From Toxorhynchites rutilus septentrionalis (Eukaryota; Arthropoda; Insecta; Diptera; Culicidae), in NCBI RefSeq assembly GCF_029784135.1, contig NC_073746.1:103184515-103248514 (forward strand): a DNA stretch of 64,000 nucleotides, given 5' to 3'. Made by a program: the position numbers and the translations under genes. Of the stretch, positions 35,623 to 46,771 are shown one piece after another (the stretch's first letter is position 1; every line of letters starts with the position of its first letter). The notes beneath the pieces are model-generated. The model saw nothing but the letters and a program-made list of their open reading frames with translations, searched no databases and had not been told where the DNA came from.

Positions 35623-38600
35623 ATGATATCAAGCTTTACGAGATCATCACGCCCGTGCTGTGATGCATGTGGCAAGAAAATTGAACTAGACAATCTGGTC
35701 CAATGCAGACAGTGCAAAAGGAATTATCATCATTCCTGTGTAGGACATACACCCACTGAAGAGGAAACCTATTTAGTATGCTCGCTTTGTTCCCCTACCA
35801 AAACAAACGAAAGTGAGGGAAAGGCACAGGCACCTGCAGCGTCTCATCCCTCAACTAATTCGAGGGAACAAAAACAGATAGAGGAGCTGACGAATCTAGT
35901 TACACAACTAGCTGAGATGCATGTTAGCGAACGCAACAACATAACCACATTAAAAAAGGAAATAGTAACAATGCAGGCATCACTCAACGCTTTAGTCGTG
36001 GGCGCAACGACAATAGCAACACAGCGACAAACAGAATTACCATGCTCTCCGGCGCAAGCGCAGTCAACTGAACCCCTAATCAATATCTCCGGGCAACAAC
36101 GTGACCGAGCAACGATTCAAACACCACTACCAATGAGATCCGGTCCATCAATTGGCTGGGAGCAGAGTGCAATGATGCCAGCTCCACAGCATGGAGATTT
36201 TACGATTCTAATGAAGAGGCAAGCTTTGACTCCCTTGCCAAAATTCAGCGGGTCGCCCAAAGATTGGGCTAAATTCAAAAGGATCTACGAAGTCAGCACG
36301 AGAGAATGTGCGTTTTCCAATCATGAAAATCTCTCCAGACTTGAAGCTGCCCTTGAAGGACGCGCAGCTAGAAGCGTGCAGCAACTATTTATAAACTCGG
36401 AAAATGTTCCGAGTATAATAGAGAGACTAGAGGAAAATTTCGGAAACCCTAAATTCATATATGAGGAACTACTGCACGATCTACAGAAGCTTAAAAGAGA
36501 AAGTAGATCAATAATAATCGAAATGTCAGATGCTTTAGAAAATATGGTGGCAAACATGACGATCATAAATCAAAGAGGTTACCTACTAGATGCGAGGTTA
36601 ATAGAAGACCTAGTTAAGAGACTACCTTACAACCTGCAAATAGAATGGACACGCCATAGAATGATGACTGGTGATGCCCCATCTTTAGAAGAAATGAGTA
36701 ACTGGCTGAAACCTCACGCCAAAATAATGAGGAATATGGCTTCTCCTCTACCTTCTACAGTTAGAAGCCAGATACACGTCCATCAAGAAATGCCACGCAT
36801 GAAGTGTCCGGTTTGCTCGAATATACATAAAATCTTCGATTGCACGGAATTTAAGAAATCAAACATCCAGAAGAGATGTCGATTGGCAGTACAATGTAAA
36901 ATATGTTTCGGATGTCTAGGCACCGGACATATGGTTAAAGATTGCAGACGATCCAGGAGGTGCGGCTTGAGTGGATGTAACAAGCACCACCACAGAATGT
37001 TACACTCGAATCCAGACATGGAACCAACACCTCGTAATACGTCCGCTACAGTTCCGCTTGAAGCCAACTGCAATATTCACAAGTCCTCAGCAAACGAGAT
37101 ATACTACCAGGTGATTCCAGTAACACTTCAACACGGAAGGCATTCAGTCGATACATATGCCTTCCTAGACACAGGGTCTTCCCTGACATTGCTAGATGAG
37201 GAAATGGCAAACTCCTTGGACCTATACGGCAGAGAAGAACCACTACAATTAAAATGGACACAGGACGTGTCTCGAAACGAGCTGCACAGTAGAAAAGTAC
37301 AAGTTCGCATTCAGGGGTCGTCCAGAAGGTCGTACCGACTTGACGGTGTAAGAACCATTAAAAACTTACAACTTCCGACTCAGACAATGAACTACAAAGC
37401 AATGGCTACAAAATATCCGCATTTGGAAAACCTTCCGATCGAAAGCTACGAGCTTGCAAGGCCAACAATTCTCATAGGGCTGAATCAAAGCCATTTGCTT
37501 ACCGCCATGGAAACAAGAAGGGGAAGTGACAATGACCCAATAGCAGTCCGAAGTAAGCTTGGATGGTTTATTTTCGGTAATGTCAGATCAATTTATCAAA
37601 ACGATCATGAACTATTGCAACACGATAAAGAACTACGAGATATGATGGCTGCGCACTTCTCAATCGATGAATTTAGCATCAGACAACCAATAAGAGTCAA
37701 CGACAACCCCTTGCCCTTAGAACCGGTCAACAAGTATACCACCGCGAGTTCTAACAACGTAATGCTGATAACCTCGACCGAAGATAAATCAAAAAAATCA
37801 ACGCGAAAAAAAAAAAGACGTAGAAATAAGACTACAACAAAAGGCATTTCTAAATCTTGGTTCAACATCTCACGTATATTGAAAATAATGATGTTGTTCG
37901 TAATGTCGTTCACGTTGATCAACGCTATATCCATAAAACCCGTTGACAAAGACGGTCTAATGTTCGACCACGAAGGAACGTGCTTATTACATAGAGGCAT
38001 ATGGCAAACGAATATACAAACCAACGTAGTGCCCGATGAAGACATTGAAGTAATTAACTCGATACGGAATAATGTGACAGTAGCGATGAAAGACATGGAG
38101 TTTGTCATCGAAGACTCTCTCCTAGAGCAAATTGCAACATCTGTTGAACGTTTATGCGATGATGCGATTGATGAGATCAAGCAGACAACGAGAACTAAAC
38201 GAAGCAAAGGGTTCTTCGGTTTTTTGGCGGACTTAATATTTGGTAGCGACGATATGGAAAACGAGCTACAGGCAATGAGGGTTCATGAAGACGAAAAAAT
38301 TCACCAAATATCGGAGTCAATGGTAAAAATGAATACCAAGGCGTCCAAAATGGGAGAACAGCTTAACGAGAGATACTATAAATTGTACAAAGACATGACT
38401 CAATTAAAACAATTATATTCTGCGGATAAGGTTCAAAGGTTACGAACAACGATGTTAGAAACCACGATATTGGCACGAGAAGTTATCGATGGAACGTTGA
38501 ATAGATATAGGAAAGTTCGAACGTTTCCTTTGTCCGTCGACGAACTAGCCCAAACCAGAAAAAACATTTCACAAGCGTTGCCAACTGGTTACATTGTCCT

Positions 38601-39483
38601 GGATCACCCATCAGCCGTAAAATACAACACGCGTGTAGTCAACGGCTCCCTCATAATTACCATGACGAGTGTTGTCATCAACAAAGTTGAGTTCGAGGTA
38701 TTTAAGATAATACCGATCCCACGGGCTGAGAATGGCTCAATTATTGTAACAGAACATGATCGCATCGCGGTAGGCCACAACCAAGACTTCTTCTACCCAT
38801 CGATCGAACTAACAAAACTGAATGATACGCATTTAATTACGGTTCAACCAGAACTGAGTAAGGAAGTGGATTGCGTAGCGGCTGTCATACTGCATATCGC
38901 AAGTACCCGCAAATGTGCAACAAAACTGTTAACCACGCCTTACGCTATGATGGAGACACTGTCCACTCCTAATACCGTTTTATACTATGCATCCGATACA
39001 AAGGCAATAGTTATACATTGCGACAACGTGGTAATGTCACCACCTTATGAGGCAGCAGTAGTAACTCTCCAGCCAGATTGCCGTATACAATCCAACAACA
39101 AAACGATACATGCAAGTTTAAATGGCATGAACAAGAAGATTGCAACATACTTCAAATCTAAATACCAGGTGGCCGATCACCTATTGGACGAATTCAATGA
39201 CACCGTAAAAGATGTGGTGGAGCCGAAGCCCGATAATCCCTACGATAACAACGCTATGATAACCGTGTACAACAGTTTGGATCCCTTCCATCCGAAATCG
39301 AAGTATCTTTGGAGGAACGCCGCCCTTTTCGTAAGCATACTAATGATTATAATCGGGATCATTTATCTACGTTGCTGCAGACGAAGATGCTGCACCAGAT
39401 CCAGAGCCACAGCAGGACCCGATGTCCATATCCGAATGGACAACCTATTGAACCGGCAACAATTAGAAGACACAGCGCTTTAA
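35623..39483 (+). CDS. Gag-protease-envelope-like fusion polyprotein of the BEL element (1286 aa)
   Basis: One uninterrupted 1286-aa frame. Residues 12-56 form a PHD-like Cys/His finger, seen at the N-terminus of some insect BEL gags. About 195-370 is the gag capsid-like region (with PLPKFSGSPKDWAKF). About 393-470 holds Cys/His zinc-knuckle motifs ending in a His-rich segment. The aspartic protease has DTGSSLTLLD at 516, and a KLGWFIFG segment lies near 640. By about 700 the frame should enter reverse transcriptase, but jumps to a Lys/Arg-rich linker, a hydrophobic signal-like segment (about 752-770), an RTKR furin-like site at 857-860 followed by a Gly/Phe-rich fusion-peptide-like stretch, and a C-terminal membrane anchor (about 1234-1256) with a Cys/Arg-rich tail. 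This resembles F-type envelope proteins of insect retroelements. Polymerase, RNase H and integrase are missing. The intact frame suggests a recent deletion or retrotransposition of a spliced RNA. Function of the fusion is unknown. Confidence 0.85.
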   Translation: MISSFTRSSRPCCDACGKKIELDNLVQCRQCKRNYHHSCVGHTPTEEETYLVCSLCSPTKTNESEGKAQAPAASHPSTNSREQKQIEELTNLVTQLAEMHVSERNNITTLKKEIVTMQASLNALVVGATTIATQRQTELPCSPAQAQSTEPLINISGQQRDRATIQTPLPMRSGPSIGWEQSAMMPAPQHGDFTILMKRQALTPLPKFSGSPKDWAKFKRIYEVSTRECAFSNHENLSRLEAALEGRAARSVQQLFINSENVPSIIERLEENFGNPKFIYEELLHDLQKLKRESRSIIIEMSDALENMVANMTIINQRGYLLDARLIEDLVKRLPYNLQIEWTRHRMMTGDAPSLEEMSNWLKPHAKIMRNMASPLPSTVRSQIHVHQEMPRMKCPVCSNIHKIFDCTEFKKSNIQKRCRLAVQCKICFGCLGTGHMVKDCRRSRRCGLSGCNKHHHRMLHSNPDMEPTPRNTSATVPLEANCNIHKSSANEIYYQVIPVTLQHGRHSVDTYAFLDTGSSLTLLDEEMANSLDLYGREEPLQLKWTQDVSRNELHSRKVQVRIQGSSRRSYRLDGVRTIKNLQLPTQTMNYKAMATKYPHLENLPIESYELARPTILIGLNQSHLLTAMETRRGSDNDPIAVRSKLGWFIFGNVRSIYQNDHELLQHDKELRDMMAAHFSIDEFSIRQPIRVNDNPLPLEPVNKYTTASSNNVMLITSTEDKSKKSTRKKKRRRNKTTTKGISKSWFNISRILKIMMLFVMSFTLINAISIKPVDKDGLMFDHEGTCLLHRGIWQTNIQTNVVPDEDIEVINSIRNNVTVAMKDMEFVIEDSLLEQIATSVERLCDDAIDEIKQTTRTKRSKGFFGFLADLIFGSDDMENELQAMRVHEDEKIHQISESMVKMNTKASKMGEQLNERYYKLYKDMTQLKQLYSADKVQRLRTTMLETTILAREVIDGTLNRYRKVRTFPLSVDELAQTRKNISQALPTGYIVLDHPSAVKYNTRVVNGSLIITMTSVVINKVEFEVFKIIPIPRAENGSIIVTEHDRIAVGHNQDFFYPSIELTKLNDTHLITVQPELSKEVDCVAAVILHIASTRKCATKLLTTPYAMMETLSTPNTVLYYASDTKAIVIHCDNVVMSPPYEAAVVTLQPDCRIQSNNKTIHASLNGMNKKIATYFKSKYQVADHLLDEFNDTVKDVVEPKPDNPYDNNAMITVYNSLDPFHPKSKYLWRNAALFVSILMIIIGIIYLRCCRRRCCTRSRATAGPDVHIRMDNLLNRQQLEDTAL

Positions 39484-40147
39484 AACCAAGCATTGGAGGG
39501 ACGTTCAATGAAGCAAGGCGGCATGCCGAAGAATTGAAGAGAAAAAGTGATTTAAAACTCTGTTAGACCATAAGTACACAAAATGTAAAATAGAAGAAAA
39601 TAATTGAATATGAAATAATTGTAGTCAAAATGAGGAATCTGACAATGAATAAGAAATATAAGCAACAAAGGGTTGCATAAACTGACGAGAAGATATGTCG
39701 TCTAATGTAATAGTAAAAAAATATAATTTGTTCAGTGAAAGAAGCAATTAGGCGCCGTTGTATGGCTATTAAAGTACATAAAGTTGAAGACTCTTCTATG
39801 GATAGAAGAAGTATTGAATTTGAAAATTGAATACTCCTGCGAGAGTAAAATGAAGTGTAACACAAAGCTAAAATGAATAGGATTTGCATTGTAAATGAAT
39901 CTGAAGGCAAAGTGGCTAATAAATTGTAACGAAGCAAAGAATGAATTTATAACACACCATGTATGAAGAATAAACGGAAGTCATCCGCTCATAGCAAACG
40001 AATTGCATTGTATAACTTCAGGTTAGGAAATTGAATGTAAGAAAAACATAATATTGAAAAGAGAATATAAGATGAAACAATTGCGAATTATACAGTAATA
40101 AAAGATACAGCATCAGAAGCATAGAAGAAAAAATTATTAGAAACAGA
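39484..40147. other. A-rich untranslated region of the BEL element
   Basis: Very A-rich, no coding frame of note. Lies between the polyprotein stop and the tRNA-like segment. Confidence 0.6.
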
Positions 40148-40200
40148 TGCGGCGTAGCTCAATTGGTAAATCTGCCTTACGCGATTTACGAGGGCCGGTA
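40148..40200 (+). other. tRNA-like segment adjoining the 3' LTR
   Basis: GCGGCGTAGCTCAATTGG fits a box-A consensus (TRGCNNARYNGG) and the following bases resemble a tRNA 5' half; a box B is not seen before the LTR begins. A clear polypurine tract is absent here apart from GAGGG. Confidence 0.35.
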
Positions 40201-41250
40201 TGTCGCCGCACGGATCATGCCTTTAGAGCGTGATTCATGGCGAGAACGATAGAGCGGATGCTTAGATCGCGCTCTATCCTAAATACACAGAATAGCTTGC
40301 GCAGTGGCTTTATCGTAACTAATGAGGTTTTTCCGAAGTGCGATTATTGCTAGCTGAAAACCTAAATATCATAAAACTCCTCCGGCCAGCGATAACCCGC
40401 CGGGAAGGAGAACAAAACAAAAATAAGCAAAACGACGTAATGTGTTTACGATCAGAGCCTATCTCCGATCGTAAATACCGAAGGACGGGAGAAATCCCAA
40501 AAAAGAGAGCACTATGGGTGCTATAAACGGAGCCTATCTCCGAGCTAGGACAATAAGTAATAAAACGGAGAGGAAAAGATAACACGCCTGCGAGCGTGTT
40601 AATAATCATCCCTCGTTCGCCCGTCTGGCTTAGAATAAATAATTGTAATTTTCTCTCTCTTATGCTACGCCCTTCTGGGGTAGATAAGAAGGCAATGTCT
40701 GTATATAAGAGAAAACTTGAACAGAATAAACGCACTCTCAACTGGACACTCTCAACCATACCACGGACGTAGGAGCGTCGTGGCGAAGTACCGAACCCCT
40801 CTTTTTTGTCATAAACGTATCACAACCCTGGACATCGCCCGAGCATCCTGGACACCATCGGGAGCACCCTGGACATCATCGCCGGCAGATCCCAGCGCAA
40901 CAAGCGCTGGTAAGTATTGAACACCCCTCCTCCAAAGATCCGAAATTCCAACCACCCTTCCTCTCCCTTTTCCTTCCCTTGGCTCCGCCCGGCCAAACTC
41001 CCAAGTGACGCGGTACTACCGGATCGCACCAGTAGGCGCATACTCGTTATGCGCTCTACGTGATCTGGCCTACCACATAGCGTCCAGTAAAGGGCTTTCC
41101 CTTCGTGTCATCAGCACGATCTCGAACTGCAGCCACATTTGGTGGCTCCAGAGAGGATCTTTCCTCCAGCGTAATCAGCACGATACCCTGCAGCCACATT
41201 TGGTGGCTCCAGAGAGGACTAGTTCCAACTAGCCTAGCTGTGGAGCGACA
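40201..41250 (+). repeat. 3' LTR of the BEL element
   Basis: Same length and apparently the same sequence as the 5' LTR at offset 6143; ends GCGACA at 41250, followed by the target duplication CCAAT. Confidence 0.93.
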
Positions 41251-41709
41251 CCAATGAAAAACAAATTTCTGCATAACTCGAAAACTAATGAAGCAAATGG
41301 AGCCAAATTTGGCATTTGAAGATTTTAGATGGCACAAAACATTTCTATGGTGAATAGACACTCCTCCCCCTCTCTAAGGCGAGAAGAGGGAAGGGGTCTG
41401 TTTTATTCTATCATATTTTCTGTATCAAACATTTATTTAAAGTAACAGAGAAACATGTTATTTGCAAGTGGTTGAAAAATCCTGAGCGAGTATTGTGTCT
41501 GAAAATAATCTGATATTGAGTTTTGGTAGAAGTACTATGATTTTGTTTAGTAAAAGATAAATTCAACGGGGTCGATTAGAAAATCAATCAATGAACAGTT
41601 CTGCGATTGGTCTCATGAACTTGCGCTTAGTAAGAAAAAGTGAATGTTTGAAGGTATTGATAACAAAAAACAAATTTTGGGTGGGACGAAGTTTGCCGGG
41701 TCAGCTAGT
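41251..41709 (+). repeat. Right part of the interrupted modular repeat
   Basis: 41256-41400 continues the minisatellite (CATAACTCGAAAACTAATGA, then CACTCCTCCCCCTCTCTAAG). 41540-41709 matches the repeat end at 8220-8386 and finishes in GTCAGCTAGT. Confidence 0.7.
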
Positions 41710-42458
41710 GTTGGAATAATAAACCCATTCCACTGTGAAGACACTGGTTCGGTTAAGTTGTACTTATAACGTTCTCGTGGACGGATTTGTCGTACAGTGC
41801 AGCGATCAGGATTCAGTTTTCTCGCCAAATCTGAGATGCCGGGATCAACCTCTGTCTGCCAGATTATTACCAACCGCAGCTCACAGGGAAACAATTTCAC
41901 TTAGTTTGCGCTCTGCAGACTGTAGTAAGGGTATTCGTGAAGTTTTTCATCAGTCGACTCGTCATCAACTGAAAACGCTGCAACCGCCAAAAGTGGATGT
42001 TCGGATTCAAAATGATCTAAGATTCAGTATAATTAGAATTTTGTTTAATTTGAAAACACGTTCCTATAAGTCATGTGTATTTATCGATTAATTGCACGCA
42101 CATAATTGATGCCACTATTCATTGAATCGATTTGATAACAATAGAGTGGGTGTTCACAGTCATGAATGGTTCAGAATCATAATCATGTGTCTTCGTTTCC
42201 TTATTACAAACTTGCCAAAGTATGTGAAGTCTGGCTATACACTTTTATTCAAACTCACAGAAGTTAAACAAACCATGAAACCACAATACCCACAGTTTAC
42301 TCGGCAGAACAGAAATAAACATGCGTGAAACCTCATGTATGCTAAAACACAACGAAGAGACACAGTCACTGTCATTTGGTCAAACAAAAGAATCGCACCA
42401 GCATCATCACCGAAACATAACAAAAAGGCTCTCTTTACTACGAGAAAAATATACGTAC
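41710..42458. other. Unassigned; possible decayed LTR sequence at 41710-41830
   Basis: AATAATAAACCCATTCC followed by a GTTCTCGTGGACGG segment looks like the end of an old LTR, but no matching second LTR or primer site was found. The open frames nearby have no recognisable motif. Confidence 0.3.
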
Positions 42459-42576
42459 CTATGGGCGCCACTAACGTATCTGACATGGCATCTACGGCAA
42501 CTGTTGAACCATTGAACCCCATCATAATCGTCAGTAAGTACGCCGTAAGCTTACGGAAGAGTACCTTCGAGGCCAT
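42459..42576 (-). CDS. Candidate first coding exon with signal peptide
   Basis: On the minus strand an ATG at 42576 in ACCATGG context opens 39 codons beginning MASKVLF and containing a hydrophobic stretch (LTAYLLTIMMGF) typical of a signal peptide. It then reaches a good splice donor (CCCATAG then GTACGTAT), phase 1. The frame would stay open into the intron, so the exon end rests on the donor only. Upstream on the same strand lies a GC-rich block (43.0-43.75 kb) that could hold the promoter and 5' UTR. No second exon was recognised downstream, so the product is unknown. Could be a chance frame. Confidence 0.35.
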
Positions 42577-44342
42577 GGTTATAAATTAATAAATAAGATC
42601 GTAAATAAATAACTTAAATAAATAAATAACTCAGCCGCCAACCAAGCTGCAGCTCACAAGGGATTATTGAACAGGGACGGTGAAACGCTAAGCGCCGAGC
42701 TTGACTATTGAATAATTAAACTTCGCTTTTGATCTTCTTGCTCTAAACTATCGGATGATCCGAATGAATCTGATGCTTCATTTACACAAATTCACGCTGC
42801 TCGCGAACCATCGGTTGGTATCGAATATCCGCAAAATATTTTCGTCGCTGCCATCCAGCAGCAGCTGATGAGAGTGGCGTTGGTGCAAATTCAATCATGT
42901 TTCGGTGCACTGTCCCAACGGAGCAGAGTCGTGTTTACTTATCACAAACAAATCACTTTCAACTATGGGTTTTTTATCACGAGTTCTCCCCCGACGTTGA
43001 CGAGAAATAAGCAACAATTCGGGCGAAATTTAATACACCGTAGCACGAACCCCACACTCCAGAACCCCCCGGCTTACTTCTTGTTATCCCGGGAATTTGA
43101 ATCTTCACACAAAAATACAATTTCCTTGTAGCAGCTTTTCCGCTCTCTGTCAGTGAGGCAGAAAAAAAAATCTTCACCACATCGAATATTATTTCGCTTT
43201 CGCTCTCCACTTATCACATCTGCTAGAATTTCCTCCTGCTTAAGGACACACATAAACCCGCGCTATCCTCTCGTCATAGCATTAACTACATTTTCACTGA
43301 TATGCGGATATTCCGAATTTATTTCTGCACGTGCCCACATCCACCCTCGCAGGACTATGTCGTTATCCTCCAAGGATCCGTGTTCCGCTCCGCACACACA
43401 AACATACGATTTCGCATACAGGGCGCGCAACAAAAGTCCTTTCCCTTTCGGTCGGCGGTCCGATGTATTTCACTGCTCGCGTACGACTGGCACTTCTGGC
43501 GCACAGAGCACTGTGGTGGACGGCAGCAAGTGTAGCAGCAGCATAAAGGTCCCACCGACTAAATTCACGCAAACGCGATCGGAGTATGTTCGCTCTCCGA
43601 TGCTCCGTCCGTGTCTGCTCCTGGCGGCCGACCGGAGGAAGGGGAGAGCAAAGCATTAAATAACGCGTGCATAGAACGGCAGCACAAAAGGAATCATCCG
43701 GCGTGACTGAGACGACGGACGGGAGTCTGTGAAACCACTCTGGAAGCATATCTACAAAACGGAAGCATTGTGGATAGGGTGGGCAGGGATGTTTTCGGAG
43801 CGGATATGATAAAATATATTGTTTTACTGGATCTCCATCATAATGTATGTTGTATTCAATTCAAATTCATGGAAAACCACTTATCATACTAACGATGTTG
43901 TCTGCAACTATCCCAATGAAGTGAATTTTGAAAATTCTGTATTTGGCAAAAACAAAAATTGATTTTTGATAACACAACTCTTACAATCCATTGTGGAACG
44001 TTTCCGACTCTTAGCCTACGTCTAACCGAAATATATGGGGAAGTAACATGAAAACCTAAACACAGAATATGCAAGAAAAAATGAAAGATTTCGAATGCTC
44101 AGAACACTAACATTTCTTAATAGATCGGAAATCAATTGATTCTTGTCTCAAGACAAGCAATTAAATAACAGTAAAATGTCAAGCGGTATCCAAACGCCCT
44201 AACAGCCACGTTTCGATTGGCCCGATTTACGGGCTCCCCAACACGGTCATCATAACTAAGGAAATTGGGGAAATTGACATTGCAAATACATGCAAGTTTA
44301 TGGAAACTTTTGCTCACACCGAAATGTGTTCCCTAATACAGT
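42577..44342. other. Intergenic DNA with a GC-rich, promoter-like block (43.0-43.75 kb)
   Basis: 43000-43750 has much higher GC, CG dinucleotides and CTCTC motifs than its surroundings and is not part of any repeat seen elsewhere in the window. Overlapping frames on both strands reflect composition. A promoter or 5' exon of a minus-strand gene is possible. Confidence 0.35.
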
Positions 44343-44489
44343 TTTTTTTATCTGTATTATAATGACTTTCAACTCATTTGGCTGGTTCGTCACTTTTACT
44401 TCCATTTTTGGAAGAATGTCAGGAGTGAGAATTGAACTCGTGACCTTTAGCGTGAGAGGCATGGATGTTACCACTGTGCCAGATCGCCT
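44343..44489 (-). mobile_element. tRNA-derived SINE (Feilai-like)
   Basis: Minus-strand copy of the same family, with box B GAGTTCAATTC and T-rich (poly-A complement) left end. A perfect 12-bp duplication CCCTAATACAGT flanks it (44331-44342 and 44490-44501). Confidence 0.88.
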
Positions 44490-44501
44490 CCCTAATACAG
44501 T

Positions 44502-45330
44502 CATCAAAACCAAGGTGTCTTACATTACATGGCGTTTGTTCAAATTCTTGACCTACACAGCAAATATGTTGAATTCAATTGAATTCGAAAATTGTTTCAT
44601 TCAATCAATAATTAAATAATACAAACAATTGATTTCTAAGCCAACGATAGTCCCACGTCAACCTTACGGTTATATCATAGATATAGCCCAGCCATTTTTT
44701 TTTTAATTCAGGATGCTACAGTGATGACCTTATAATTAGCACAGTAAATGAATGTTGTCAGATCTACGGATTTTTTGCAGTTGTAAAACTGCGAACATTT
44801 GACGTTTTTTGCGTTATCACGCTGGCTAATCTAATCTGTTTTTGTTAAAAGTACTGCATATTGTTAAAAGTACTGCGAAGTATACAAAGTTCTTCTGGCT
44901 TTTCAATTCAGCCCATTTGTCGCTATCACTCCTACGAGCTGTTGCTGTGAATGCCAACCCACCAAACATTATGCGAGTCATAACTTGGCATATTCTAAGT
45001 CGCATATAAAGTAATATCGATATAATGTCGATCAAAGGATACATTGTTTACATCTAAAATCGTATAAAATACGAAAACCTCGATTTAATTTATCACTACT
45101 GATTAAGTCTCAACTCGGAGTAAAAAACATCGGTTTTATGATATACACTGTCTTAAATCGATCTATACGATATCATATATTCATATCAGTTTGTGAGTCG
45201 CGTGAACATATAAATTGAATGAAAGAAGTACAGCGAAATATTGTATTACATGATGTGGAAAATCGTTCAACAGTAAATAATATTAGATCGTAATTAAGAC
45301 CATATCACATCATATCAGGAATTTGATATA
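44502..45330. other. Unassigned AT-rich stretch
   Basis: 44650-44690 contains the GTTGACGTGGGACTA-type repeat motif seen elsewhere. No gene. Confidence 0.4.
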
Positions 45331-46614
45331 TTAGGCTGTCAAAAAAGTCCTGCGGTATTTTTTTTTTATTTTCATTTGTTCATAAAATTAGTTACAATCA
45401 TCTGTTTTAAGTCAAATATGCGCCGTTTTGTTCGATGACTTGTTCCCAACGAGATGCCAACTTCATAATACCCCTGTTATAGAAGCTCGCTTCCTTATTG
45501 GCAAAAAACTCGGATAGCCAATTTTCACAGGCATCTTTTGTGGCTAACTTCTGACTACCTAGCTCGTTCGCCATGGACAAAAACAGGTGGTAGTCACTTG
45601 GTGCAAGGTCCGGACTATACGGCGGATGCAAAAGAACCTCCCATCCGAGCTCCCGAAGCTTCCGGCGCGTCACCAAAGAAGTGTGTGGCCTTGCGTTGTC
45701 CTGATGGAAGACAATGCGGCCTCTGTTTATCAAAGATGGCCTCTTCTTTATGAGTGCTACCTTCAAGCGGTCCAGTTGTTGGCAGTACAGGTCCGAATTG
45801 AACGTTTGGCCATAGGGAAGCAGCTCATAATAGATTATTCCTTGACAATCCCACCAAACACACAGCAGAACCTTCCTGGCCGTTAATGAGGGCTTGGCCA
45901 CCGTCTGAGCCGCTTCAGCGGGCTTCGACCTCGACCGTTTGCGCTTCACGTTGTCGTAAGTGACCCACTTTTATCGCCAGTCACCATCCGCGTCAGAAAC
46001 GGGTCGATTTTGTTGCGATTCAGCAGCGATTCACATGCGTCGATACGGTCAAAGATGTTTTTTTGCGTTAACGTGTGTGGCACCCATACATCGAGCTTCT
46101 TTGTGAATCCAAGCTTCTTCAAATGGTTAATAACGGTTTGATGACTTATTCCCAGCTCTTGGCCGATGCTACGGCTGCTACTATGCCAGTCTTTCTCGGC
46201 TAATTCAGCGATTTTGTCGAAATTTTCGACGACAGGCCTTCCGGAGCGTGGCGCATCTTCGACGACCTCTACACCAGAACGAAAACGTTGAAACCATCGT
46301 TGTGCGGTGGAAATGGAAACTGTATCGGGTCCATAAACTGCACAAATTTTATTGGCGGCTTGAGATGCATTTTTGCCTTTGTCATAGTAGTACTGTAAAA
46401 TATGTCGGATTTTTTCTTTATTTTGCTCCATATTTGCGATACTATAACTCACGAACGACTTAACCAAACAAAACACTGTCAAGGACTATATTATAGCGCG
46501 CAAAAATGCCTTTCCAACAAGCTATAGTATGACTCAACACAATGAATACAACTAGAACTACGCGCTTACAACGACACCTCGCGGAAATACCGCAGGACTT
46601 TTATGACAGCCTAA
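45331..46614 (-). mobile_element. Near-complete mariner transposon (1284 bp)
   Basis: Inverted ends TTAGGCTGTCAAAAAAGTCC and GGACTTTTATGACAGCCTAA differ at one position over about 30 bp, and are flanked by TA on each side (45329-45330 and 46615-46616). The body holds a transposase gene on the minus strand with a single frameshift. Confidence 0.92.
45407..46431 (-). pseudogene. mariner transposase (DD34D), one frameshift
   Basis: Start ATG at 46431, stop at 45407; 1025 nt, one base short of a 341-aa mariner transposase, close to the usual 345. The N-terminal half (46431 to about 45970) carries two helix-turn-helix regions, including SISTAQRWFQRFRSG and RSIGQELGISHQTVINHLKK. A one-base loss near 45968-45973, right after the first catalytic aspartate (VTGD), shifts the frame. 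The C-terminal half (about 45949-45407) keeps HQDNARPHTS and YSPDLAPSDYHLF with the second and third aspartates spaced as DD34D. It cuts and pastes DNA at TA sites. The wide conservation suggests recent inactivation. Subfamily is unsettled, perhaps mellifera-like. Confidence 0.9.
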
Positions 46615-46771
46615 TATTTCGGAACCAAACAGCAGAATATGATGGAGGATCTCAGAGAACAGATCAAACAGAATAATGATCGATTGCATGATTTCAGAAT
46701 TAAAGAGAAAAAGTGCTAACTTCCGTTTAATAAGTCGAATTTATTGGACCACATTGAATTTATATGGAAGG

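Larger units (their letters stand above)
34058..41250 (+). mobile_element. BEL/Pao-type LTR retrotransposon, deleted for RT-RNase H-integrase
   Basis: LTRs at 34058-35107 and 40201-41250 are both 1050 bp with no difference noticed, start TGTCGC and end GCGACA, and are flanked by the 5-bp target duplication CCAAT (34053-34057 and 41251-41255). The internal region holds one long frame of gag-protease fused to an envelope-like part. Reverse transcriptase, RNase H and integrase are absent, so it cannot move by itself. Matching LTRs imply a recent insertion that needed a helper. It sits inside an older minisatellite-bearing repeat. Confidence 0.92.

Noticed and set aside
41710..42091. 118-codon plus-strand frame after the repeat end
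   Set aside because: No motif; overlaps what may be an old LTR end.
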